From: Tetrapyrgos nigripes
Taxonomy: Eukaryota > Basidiomycota > Agaricomycetes > Agaricales > Campanellaceae
Reading direction: 5' to 3'
Length of the DNA stretch: 64,000 nucleotides
NCBI GenBank assembly: GCA_013368315.1
Contig: JAACJM010000030.1
Span: 62,001 to 126,000, forward strand
A program made the translations under genes and the position numbers. Below are positions 30,955 to 41,133 of this stretch, in pieces. Below the pieces are notes generated by a model. The model ran no database searches. It was not told the origin of the DNA and worked only from the letters and a program-made list of their open reading frames with translations. The first letter of the stretch is position 1. Each line of letters starts with the position of its first letter.

Positions 30955-32837
30955 GCGCCTAAAGAGTTAACAAGAAAAACGCATCCGAAACGGATGAAAA
31001 GGAACCGGTCAAAAAGGAGCATGTGGTCAAGAAGGGCCCTGGAGATGGTAGCTTGTGAGTATTGACCTCCCCAAGTCGAAACACCACACTGACTATACAT
31101 GAAGAGCCGACGCCATTAGGTGGTACGGGGACTTTCATCATTCCTTTGCCTATGACCCCCCTAGAGCACCTTGTGAAGTCATGAAGGATTCGTTCAAGCA
31201 CCCTGACCTTGCCGCTGCTGGTTTATACGACAATCGCGATCCTCTGAGAGCGTGTGTACTACGTTATCTGTTTTGATGCTTATTTGGACTTACTCTATTC
31301 CAGCTCCATGATGCTCAGTTTCAACCTGCAACCTGTCGACGCCGGTTCCTTGAAGTGGGACAGTGTAAAGAACGTTCTTTATCGAGACAGGGATCTTTCG
31401 TGAGTGAACCTGTGTTGCTTGGGTGCATTACGATCAAATAATGTTAATTTAAACAGTCTCGTGGTAGAGTTCCTGAAGTTTGCCAATTGGTGATCTTTCT
31501 GCAACCCCGTGCGATGCCATGTCCTGTCTTTTGACTGGGGGTCGCAGCGTCTCTCCTCTGGACTTAACATCGAATTTTTGCAGGCTGCTAGGTTCAAGAG
31601 TCTCAACGACAACCGCAGTCCACCCCGAACCATGCTCAGTGTCGGTTCAGTAAGTTTTAAAATGTTGTGTATGTGATGAGTGCTGATTTCTTCCATTACA
31701 GGTTCTCACTTCTTCTCTAACTCAACCAGAACAAGTCGGTAACTTTGATCTAAGTGTAAAGGCAATTCGATCCGTTGTATTGTCTCATCTACAGTCTGAA
31801 TTCGAATTCACTGCTTCGGTTGTTGGCAATACCCTCGAGGAGACTTCTTACATCGGTCCCACCGTGTATCGAGACATTGAGTGGGGTGGGAAATCTGGTC
31901 CTGTCGGAGGTATCCAATATAGTACTCGAATTGGTGCATGTAAGTGTCAAGCCTTCATTTACAAAGTATTCCTACCATGGCTAAAACTTGTTTCCTTCAG
32001 ATAAAGGGAATGATGTCCAGCGACCACCGACTGCTGACCAGTTGAAGGTATATATTATCCCGAATTAACATTTCCGCGTTTGATAAGTTCCCTCCCAGAA
32101 ATATGATGAAGCATACAGGACCATCGTCCCTGGGAAGACCACTCCGAAATGCAAATCTTCCGATACTAGCAAAGCAGTGAGTCTTATTAGTTGTGTGTTT
32201 ATTCATTATTAATTCAGTTGCACAGGAATCCTCGTCCCCCTATACGTTCAAAGACCCACAAGAACTCCAGATCCAACATACATTGGCTTTCCGCAAAACC
32301 TCCGTAGATGTTAACGAACCAAGTTAGTTTCCCGTTATCCCTTTTTGGTCTCTCAGTCCGAGTTAATTATCACTTTTCGTACACAGTTCCCATTTTCGAT
32401 TTAGCTCCAAAACCAGGTCGTCGTGCCTTCAAGCTGCTGGACAACCTGCAAAACATCAACGCTTGGCCATTATGGCCTGCTGCCAAACCTCACAGAGACG
32501 CTATCGTCATGGTGGCGTACACCATCACTAGGTATCGCAACCAGAAGAACCCCTCTACTTGGAGCGTTACATTCAACTTGTTGTGGGTCAGTGTTCTTGC
32601 TGGCAACCGCAATCCGAAACGGTGCGTTTTCTTGCTTCGACCTCTGAGGCACTCTATCTCACTGCTTTTCGTACGTTCTACAGCTTGATATTTCCTGAAA
32701 GCCCTGAGAACGGGCAGGACAATGACCACGATAACGATGAAGGTCCTTCCACGCCCAAACGTTCCTCTTCCCGGTCTTCTTCACCAAAAAAACGTACATC
32801 CCCGAAGAAAGACTTGAAGGGTAAAGCAAAAGCTTGA
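29751..32837 (+). CDS. Multi-exon nuclear-type protein of unknown function
   Basis: ATG at 29751 or 29757 opens MFMPPRKPAQNAQSRSPSRR. At least a dozen exons with clean GT..AG borders follow. The N-terminal third is Pro/Ser and basic (YSPRKRGRRSSGKVDKR), then strongly acidic (EEVVDEEDVDEADVDEEDVD), then a globular part (IRWYGDFHHSFAYDPPRAPC; FEFTASVVGNTLEETSYIGP; KPGRRAFKLLDNLQNINAWP; RYRNQKNPSTWSVTFNLLWV). The end is acidic, then Ser/Lys-rich (KRSSSRSSSPKKRTSPKKDL). Charged ends suggest a nuclear DNA- or chromatin-binding protein (inference). From memory the core is a dispersed Agaricomycete family. Single-base frame breaks lie at GGGG 30431-30434, GGGG 30510-30513 and GG 32621-32622; a TGA near 31488 may be intronic. 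Confidence 0.55.
30914..30953 (+). repeat. Run of 40 T inside an intron
   Basis: An uninterrupted T40 lies shortly before the probable 3' splice site CCTAAAG in the gene at 29751-32837. A shorter T run of about 18 lies in another intron near 30015, also ahead of an acceptor. Confidence 0.9.
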
Positions 32838-33514
32838 AAGTGTCTGTATGTTTTTCTATACGCTATCAACCCTCTATATATATATATTGTTTTTACTTAT
32901 TACCGGCTTTGTTTTGTCTGCCGTTCGCTCGTACTGTCGTTACACCCGTTTTTAACCTTCATAAGTATATTACATTGGCACTGTCTTACACATCGACGTC
33001 TACTTCATATTATGTTTTTATGTATGCATTATCTATAGTCTACATCATATGGTCCACATAGTTGTATGCTCCCCCCCTTACCGTATATATTGCAAACATG
33101 TTCGCAGTTCCAAGTGACTCGCCATCCTTTTCATAGATGTGTTGTCCAGATTCCTCCTGGGTTTTTAACTTGCCGTTCAGGCAATATCAAGGCAATATGT
33201 AAAATTTGAAGCTGGTACGAATAACAGTGTGATGACATAATTGTTGTCATCTATTTGGACAATGTTGGAATACTTGCCCACCCGTTTCTCCCTTCGTCTT
33301 CTACTGCTTCCATGACCTGTCTACTTTGTATTGTTTACTATCTGCTCCTCGCAGTATGTACGCTATTCTTGTCTTCCTCATCTTACCCCGAAAACCACCC
33401 ACTACCGCCAGAGACGCTTTCTTTGCATTGCTCCTCCCAAAAGTACAGTATTTATACTGCGTACACAGAGTGTTCGCGCAGCGGCATGATGGGCGTATCG
33501 TTTGTGTCACTCGC
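32838..33514. other. Intergenic, no supported gene
   Basis: Contains the 3' flank of the preceding gene and an open plus-strand frame (33255-33536) that stays in phase with the Helitron frame once the LTR at 33515 is removed. No motif supports it as coding. Confidence 0.35.
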
Positions 33515-33988
33515 TGTCAAGAACGTCATCACTTAGCAAAACCACTCAAGTCACACAATGAACAGATAGATTTGGCAAGTTACAATGAGATGAGATAGAG
33601 AAAGGATAATGGAGACGAAAGGGATCGAGTAGCTGACTATGCTCGACACTGCACTGTACTAGGAGCAGAGTGGAGACGAAGTGAACAGACTAAGGAATCT
33701 AGCTACGAGATCTAAGATATATATAAGAGAGGAATAAATATGTGAGAATGTCCATGGAGCCTAGGGATCGGAGGAGATAAGAATGTGAGTCAAGTAAAGA
33801 AGTATATGTGTGAGAATGTCCATGGAGATAAAGGAAGCGGAGAAGTGAGTCATAGATCGGGATGGACAATGATGAGAAGTAATTAGTGTTTATGGGTTTA
33901 TGGAAGGTGATAGAACAGTGAATAGAAGTGAATAGGTAGTAGAAGGAAATGAAGAGGGAATCAAAGAGACGGGAGGCGATTCATGACA
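33515..33988 (-). mobile_element. Solo LTR in reverse orientation, 474 bp, TSD CTCGC
   Basis: On the plus strand it starts TGTCAAGAACG and ends GATTCATGACA, with CTCGC on both sides (33510-33514 and 33989-33993). Read on the minus strand it begins TGTCATGAATC and ends GTTCTTGACA, like the palindrome LTRs at 8859. TATATATAAG on the plus strand near 33715 mirrors a TATA element. A 20-bp block (GTGAGAATGTCCATGGAG) is repeated within it about 70 bp apart. Confidence 0.8.
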
Positions 33989-33993
33989 CTCGC

Positions 33994-35483
33994 GGGCACT
34001 CCTTATAGCCCTTGGTGCAATATTACAAGTTGTAGCCCTCAGTGCAATACAGTGAAACGTAGCCCTCAGTGCAATAAAGTGAAGCGTAGCCCTCAGTGCA
34101 GTATAACAAACCGTAGCCCTCAGTGCAATACAGATGGACATAGTGCTCAGTACAAGTCACTCAGACACAGCGATAAAACAGATATTAACGATCAGTGCAA
34201 AGAAAACTTCTTTTGTCCCTTTTCACATTCGAAACCCTCTTACATTTCTTTTTTAGCAGCCGAAATCCATTGTCGTCGACTTAAATATTGCAATAATGGA
34301 GACCGCAGTCCTTTTTTCTGCCCTCTCAGTAAGCAACCCATTTACCATGTAAGAAATATGGTACATCTCTTGGCTACTTCACGGGTACAAGGAAACGTTG
34401 CATACCGGGCTTTGGTATGCTGTATCCAGAATCAGATCACCAAGTCGAAATATCAGCAACTGATGAAGCACTATCAACGTGGACAAGTAGTTCCGCTTCC
34501 GGTGGTGTTTTATTGTTGTCGAATCAGCGACAGGTATTATTCTCTAGACATTGACAGTGTTAACTCCAGTGTCAAAGTTTCTTCATTGCACGATATACAT
34601 GTGCATTTTGTTTCCAGCGAAACACAAGAACCAGAAGCTATTGGAGGTGGTACCTCTACGGTTTTTTTCAAGAAACTTGCCCCATACTGCCAAGAAGGGA
34701 TCTCACCCTACAGTAAGTCAATTAAGTTTAAAGTACACAGGGCACATGTCGGAACCTTGTTGACACACCAAGACTTACAGTCTTTTCTGGTGTGTACAAT
34801 CCCTTTGCAAGACCCTTTTATGAATGAGATGCTGACAACAGTCCTGAAATCTATTGCTAATCTGCATGGCATATTCATCAACAGTCGGAATAGCAAGGAT
34901 AATGTTGTAAAGTTACTCCACCAGCATGTTTGCGAGTCGTGTCATCCTGTTGTAATACTCTTTCAACTGTTTGTGATCAAATCACCTGCAGAACGAACAG
35001 AGAAGTGGTATTCAAAAATGAGGAAAGACGAGAGAGATTCAGGAAGCACTGAAAAGAATGATAATGGCAACTCCGCAGAAAATGTAGCTCAATTGAAACA
35101 AAAATTTGTCAAAGATGATCATTACTTTCCCCCTCTACCTGTTACAATTAACAAAGTAATGAATGTAATAAGGGGTTTCTGTCAAGACACAGATCCTTCC
35201 AAAATACAGGAAACAGGGTGTGCTGTGTGTGGTCAGCTTCATCCTCTGCATACTAGTCAACCGCTCCATCAGGACCAATTGGACTTGGGTATATTGCAAG
35301 TACCAGGGGTCACTCGCAGAGAACGCCGCAATGAGCATGACCCGATAATAGACTTGCAGAGTCCAGTCCTTGCAGCAGGCTGCACACACATATGTGATAC
35401 ATGTTTCCACTGCTTAGGAAAGGGCAAAATGCCACCAAATGCATTAGCACAAGGACTCTGGATAGGTGAGATCCCTGATGAAC
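33994..35483 (+). pseudogene. Helitron protein, N-terminal part (DUF6570-like region)
   Basis: About 497 codons stay open. After the repeats comes a region without known motifs, then CAVCGQLHPL near residue 415 and CTHICDTCFHCLGKGKMPPN followed by ALAQGLWIGEIPDEL. These are the Cys pairs and the GLWIGE-type ending that I associate with DUF6570 in Helitron proteins. The frame is then cut by the LTR element at 35484. The apparent ATG at 33983 belongs to the last bases of the solo LTR, so the original start is unknown. The sequence resumes beyond the insertion as LKNLRFAEKLLIAQVRHSRC, exactly in phase after removing one target duplication. Confidence 0.7.
34005..34140 (+). repeat. 27-bp tandem repeat (TAGCCCTCAGTGCAATA...)
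   Basis: Five to six units of 27 bp. In the Helitron frame they encode nine-residue repeats of the type RSPQCNTVK. They lie directly after the solo LTR at the 5' side of the Helitron, so they could be coding or subterminal structural repeats. Confidence 0.8.
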
Positions 35484-36099
35484 TGTAAGATCTATGCACT
35501 TCCCTATACTTCTTATACCTTTCCGATACTTTCCTATACTTCACTTTCCTGTACTTTCCAGTAGGGTCCTGTCCGGATCCTTTCCAGTAGGGTCCTTTCC
35601 AGATCCTTTCCAGTAGGGTCCTTTCTGGATTCTTTCCAGTAGGATCCAATGACTTTCCAGTACAGTCTTACTTTCCATTACTTTCCTATCACTTTCCGAT
35701 CATTCCTTCATTTCCGATTCATCTCCAATCCTACTCCAACATCTCCACTTCATATCCACAACTCCACTTTCCTTAGGAGGCGTTTCCCTTCACCTTTCCT
35801 TCTGTAGTTATATTACTCTTCATTTCCGATCCTTTCCTATCTTATTCCTACACTTCCCGAAGTAGTACTTAAGCTAGCACATTTGTAGTAGATAGCTTAA
35901 GTGCAAAATCGACAAAGCTGGTCTCCTATCCTTCCTTGATGATTCCCTAGAGCTTCCCAGTCTTTCCGACTGAAATCCCTATTTATCTTTATAAGCTCTT
36001 TCCTATCTGGATCCACTCGGAATCTCTATCCAATCCACTCAAGACTTCCATCTGGGTCCTTGGTGTTTCCTAGCATTGGGTATCCGCATGGACTTGACA
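35484..36099 (+). repeat. 5' LTR of the non-autonomous element
   Basis: 616 bp, TG..CA. It directly adjoins TGAAC on the left. Near-identical to 37636-38251. Confidence 0.85.
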
Positions 36100-37635
36100 G
36101 TATTTTGCACTTCCTCCTTGACTTGTCAATGACTGTTTGTATCGGAATTCCCACCTTTCCGGTCAAGCTCCAGTCGGAGTATTGAGTCTGTCCATAGGCT
36201 CTCCTCTTCCTTGCACTCTGGTTATGCAGTGACCGAGTTTGCAATGTCCATTCCCACTGCTCCCTATGCCATCCTCGTATGCTTCACCTATGCACTTTCC
36301 ATGCCCCGCACTTATTTTTTTGGCTCTGGAGCCTTCAGACACTCTTTACTTACTGTTTCCGACTTTTCCGAGCTTTTTTCCTTCTAGATTTACTGACCTT
36401 TATTTTCCCTAAAACTCCGGTTGTATTCCGAGTTTTTTGTGCCTTCCTGGGTCCATTCCTTTCCGGACCCTAGGATTTACTCCATTTCATTCCTGAAGTC
36501 TGATTACCCCAGGTTTCCGGAGTATTTCCGATTTTTTTCTCTAATTTTAAAACATTTTTTTTACCATTACTATTCCGGACTTTCCGGTCATTTTTCCGGT
36601 CATTTTCCGATCCATTTTATGACCTATATTCTTACCTCTCGCTTCCGGGCTTTCCGGAATATATTTCCGATTTTTTCCGGTTTTTTCCGGTTTTTTCCGG
36701 TTTTTATAGCATCTTTTTCACTGTTAATTTTTACCTTTCCCTCCGATGTCTTTCCTGACATTCCCTCCACATTCCTATCCCCTCTGGCCCAGTTCCTTTC
36801 CAAGACTTCCATGTCTTTCCTTTAGGAATTGACTGTGTGTTGTATTTTGGATCTCGTCACCCTTTCCCACTTAAACCCGTTGGTTTCCTGGGTTAAAGAA
36901 GACACTCCTTCCATTTCTTCACTTGTCATTTTCCTCAGCGCTTCTCCACTAGTTTGCACTTTGTGTGACTGTGGAATCCCTTGGTATCCGGTACTTTTCC
37001 GATGCCTCCTGGCTTTCCTGCCATTCCAACTCCTCTCTGGCTTTATGCCACTCCTACAGCTTCATCTGAGCTGCTTGCTGGTGCCACAACCCTCCTACAT
37101 ACATTCCGCTCTATTCCACATTTTTCCTTCTCCAATTCTTTCCAGTCCTTTTCCATGCCATTGTGCATTTTTTCCTTTCCATGTCGTTCCACTCCCTTCC
37201 CGACTTTTTCCGGTTTATTCCGCATTTTCGCTTTCCGGCTCTTTCCTTTCACTTCCCAAGTCATTCCACGCTGTTCCAACCCCCTCCATTGCATTCCGCT
37301 TTTTTCCACTTTCCATAGCTTTCCACTTTCCACATCTTTCCACATCCTTTCCACTCCATTCCACAATTTTCTGACTCTTTCCAGTCCATTCCGCATTTTT
37401 GCTTTCCTGCTCTTCCTGCTCTATTCCGCATTTTTTTTTTTCGACTTTCCAAGTCTTTCCACCCCATTCCACATTTTTACTTATAAATTTGCTACAAGAC
37501 CATTTCCTTGTATTTCCTAACATTTTCCTATGCCTCTCGTGGGCTCAAGGCCTAAGAGGAGGATACTGTAAACCCTATGCATTTTCCCATACTTTCCTAC
37601 ACCTCTCGAGGGCTCGAGGCCTAAGAGGAGGATAC

Positions 37636-38251
37636 TGTAAGATCTATGCACTTCCCTATACTTCTTATACCTTTCCGATACTTTCCTATACTTCACTTTC
37701 CTGTACTTTCCAGTAGGGTCCTGTCTGGATCCTTTCCAGTAGGGTCCTTTCCAGATCCTTTCCAGTAGGGTCCTTTCCGGATTCTTTCCAGTAGGATCCG
37801 ATGACTTTCCAGTACAGTCTTACTTTCCATTACTTTCCTATCACTTTCCGATCATTCCTTCATTTCCGATTCATCTCCAATCCTACTCCAACATCTCCAC
37901 TTCATATCCACAACTCCACTTTCCTTAGGAGGCGTTTCCCTTCACCTTTCCTTCTGTAGTTATATTACTCTTCATTTCCGATCCTTTCCTATCTTATTCC
38001 TACACTTCCCGAAGTAGTACTTAAGCTAGCACATTTGTAGTAGATAGCTTAAGTGCAAAATCGACAAAGCTGGTCTCCTATCCTTCCTTGATGATTCCCT
38101 AGAGCTTCCCAGTCTTTCCGACTGAAATCCCTATTTATCTTTATAAGCTCTTTCCTATCTGGATCCACTCGGAATCTCCATCCAATCCACTCAAGACTTC
38201 CATCCGGGTCCTTGGTGTTTCCTAGCATTGGGTATCCGCATGGACTTGACA
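37636..38251 (+). repeat. 3' LTR of the non-autonomous element
   Basis: 616 bp, preceded by a polypurine-like AAGAGGAGGATAC and followed by TGAAC. The differences from the 5' LTR are C/T or G/A changes, four of them at CpG positions. Confidence 0.85.
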
Positions 38252-38256
38252 TGAAC

Positions 38257-41133
38257 TCAAAAACCTGAGGTTTGCAGAAAAACTTTTAATTGCTCAGGTC
38301 AGACACAGCAGATGTTTAGTGAAAGTGGCTTCTGGACGCTACAAAATGAAAGCAAATATCATGTGCTTCTCTAACCCTGTGGAAAAGATTTATAACATAT
38401 TGCCACCTGGTAAAGATGAGTTGGACGAAATGATTGCATTTATGTTTACAGGTCCTTCTAAACCCACCCCTGAACAGTTAAGAAATACCCCTCTTTTGGT
38501 GAGAAGAGCTGTTGTCAAGAGCGCACTTGAATGGCTAAAATTGAATCATAAGGATTATCAAGACATATTGATTTCAGAAACCAATCTCAACTCGTATGAT
38601 GAAGAATCTGTTCCTTTATCATATGAATTTCACGAACAACAGTTCAATAAAGATGCATTAACTACAGCAATTAATGAAGAAGTTGATGATGAAGGCACTG
38701 AAACAGGTCCTTGTCCTGTCAGCGTACATGGTCTTACTGGTGAAGAATTTGGAGGAATGACATCTCATGAGATGCGGGCTGCAGCATTGAAGCATCTGAG
38801 AGAAAACAAGAAAAATATATTGTTCGTGGCTCATGATGAACAGCCTGTTTCTACTTTTCATAACCCTTCACTCTTTCCAATGATGTATCCTCATCTATTT
38901 CCTTATGGTTTAGGTGGTATTAACAATTCAATGCAGACATCAAAAATGGGTCAAACAGCACATAAAGCATTCTATCTTATGTACTATGACAAACACTTTC
39001 AGATGGAACCCAGTTTTCCAATAGTTGCTTTCAATATAGAACAGCTCAAACAGGGCAATGACAGAGGATTCATCATAACCCATCGGAAAAATATCAGCAG
39101 TATAGCTGAACGAATCCGTAATGTTAATGGCCCCACGTTGGATATGATGTATAATAGATTCAAAAACAAAGAAAGGGTTGTGCCTACCAATACTCAAGAG
39201 AAGGCTTGTTTACAGCTGATAAATGATGTTGATGCTACTGCCTGCCGTGTACAAGGTTCTGTTACTTCTAAGAAACACATGAGGAATGAAGTATGGTCTC
39301 TGATAAACAAAATAGGTTCACCATCCTGGTTCATTACAATTTCTCCTGCTGATGTCAACCATCCAATCTGTTTGTATTTTGCAGACACCGATGAAGAGTT
39401 CAAGCCGCACATACAGGACAAAAAAAATCAGAGAGAGCCTTATCAAACAAAACCCTGTAGCAGCTGCCAGATTTTTTGATTTCATGGTCAAAGCTTTCAT
39501 CAAACATGTACTTGGTGTGGATGCAGACCATGAAGGTTTGTATGGTAAAACAAGAGCTTATTATGGAACAGTAGAACAGCAGGGTCGTCTCACATTACAT
39601 CTCCATTTGTTGCTTTGGATAGCGTCCAGTTTGAATCCACAAGAAATAAGAGATAGAATTCTTAACCATGATTCAGACTTTATCAAAGCGATTATTAGCT
39701 ACTTAGAATCATGCTACGTAGGTCAGTTTGAAACAGGTAGCAGTTCTCACGTGAATCAACAGATCATTTTAGACAAGACCAAACCGCATTACAATGACCC
39801 AACTGTCACTATGCCTACACCTCCTCCTCCGGATGTCTGTTCATGTTCTGGCAATCGGTCTTGTTCTTCATGTGTAGCCTTCTCTGAATGGTATGACCAT
39901 TATAAAAAACAGTGTGACGATGTGGCATTTCGTTCCAACATGCATACATGTCGGGCTGCCAACAAAAAGCAAAATGATTCAACCAAGGTACATGCAAGGC
40001 CAGCCTGTCTTGTGGATGGGGTTTGTAAAGCATGCTTCCCCCGACAGCTTTATCCTCAAACTTTAATTGATCCAGAAACCGGGTACATTGAAATGAAAAA
40101 AGGTGAGGCTTGGTGGAACACATGGACTCCTGCACTTACCTACTTATTCAGATGCAACACTGATGTAACTTCATTATTGTCTGGTACAGCTGTGAAGGCA
40201 TGTGTCGCTTATATAACTGATTATGTGACAAAACCTGGACTAAAAACATATACATTCTTTGAGACAATCAAAAGTGTCTATGCCAAAAATAGTGACATTA
40301 TTACCGGCACACCCGATAATGTGAAAATGGTAAGAACAATGTTGGTGAAGATGGTGAACAGTTTGACAGGAAAAATGGAAATAGGAAGTCCAATGGCAGC
40401 AATCTATTTGCTGGGTAATCCTGACCACTACACAAACTTCCAATTTACACCTTTTTACTGGACTCAATATGTCGACAGAGTAAGGACACATTGGAAAAGC
40501 CATGATGACATTTTACAATCTCAAGTTGACGATGTGTCTGGTAAAGATCAGAATATACCGGATGAGAAGGTTTGGATGAATAAGAGTGGTAACAACACAT
40601 ACATAGGGGTATCAAAGGTAGACGACTATACTTTACAAGGAGAAGAGATTACAGACTTGAACTTATATGATTTCATGACATCTTACTACAAGAAATCCAT
40701 TAGAAAGAGGAGAACAAGAGAAAAGGTTATGAATGAAGCAGATCCTGAAATGGATGATGGGGCTATTGATGAAGGAGAAAATAGACAGGTATTAGAAACT
40801 GAAACCCACATGTCAGATGTCAACGGTCTACCTTCTGTTGCCAAATTACATACTGATCATCCCCAGCACGAAACACATGCTTTGTTGAAATACAAACATT
40901 TGGAAAGCAGGGCTTTAAATTTCATAGGAAGGACATTACCACAAAGTGACAAGGGTGACCATGAATATTATTGCTGTGTAATGTTGTCCCTTTTTAAACC
41001 CTGGAGAGTTGGGTCAGAATTGAGAGAGGTTGGTGAGACTTGGGGGCAGGCATTTAGGTGGCATGTATTTTCTGAAGAGCAAAAACAACTTATGAAAAAC
41101 TTCAACTTGAGATATGAATGTAATGATGCATGA
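38257..41133 (+). pseudogene. Helitron Rep (HUH endonuclease) region with frame shift and stop
   Basis: The block continues the DUF6570-like region (ASGRYKMKANIMCFSNPVEK) into the Helitron-like N domain (HNPSLFPMMYPHLFPYGLGG; FNIEQLKQGNDRGFIIT). The Rep motifs are GRLTLHLHLLLWI (the His-x-His metal site) near 39585 and CVAYITDYVTKPGLKTY near 40205 (two tyrosines for strand transfer). The frame shifts by one base in a run of eight A at 39420-39427, and a TGA at 41131-41133 stops it where ARDDYSALRK would be typical. Reading on past the TGA leads into the helicase in the same frame. A working Rep would nick and join single-stranded DNA for rolling-circle transposition. Confidence 0.8.

Larger units (their letters stand above)
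35484..38251 (+). mobile_element. Non-autonomous LTR retroelement, 2.77 kb, TSD TGAAC
   Basis: Two 616-bp LTRs (35484-36099 and 37636-38251) start TGTAAGATC and end GACTTGACA. TGAAC flanks the whole (35479-35483 and 38252-38256). A purine-rich AAGAGGAGGATAC precedes the 3' LTR as a polypurine tract; it is duplicated about 70 bp upstream. The 1.5-kb interior has no gag or pol and is strongly pyrimidine-rich (TTTTTTCCGG repeats near 36670-36705). By eye the LTRs differ at only five sites, all transitions. A solo LTR of the same family interrupts the ankyrin/MYND gene at 58994. Confidence 0.85.

Noticed and set aside
34005..34140. CRISPR-like array
   Set aside because: The units are contiguous 27-bp repeats without unique spacers, in a eukaryotic transposon.
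36981..37523. Long Phe/Ser/Pro-rich and Trp/Lys-rich frames
   Set aside because: Consequence of a pyrimidine-rich strand; low complexity, no motifs.
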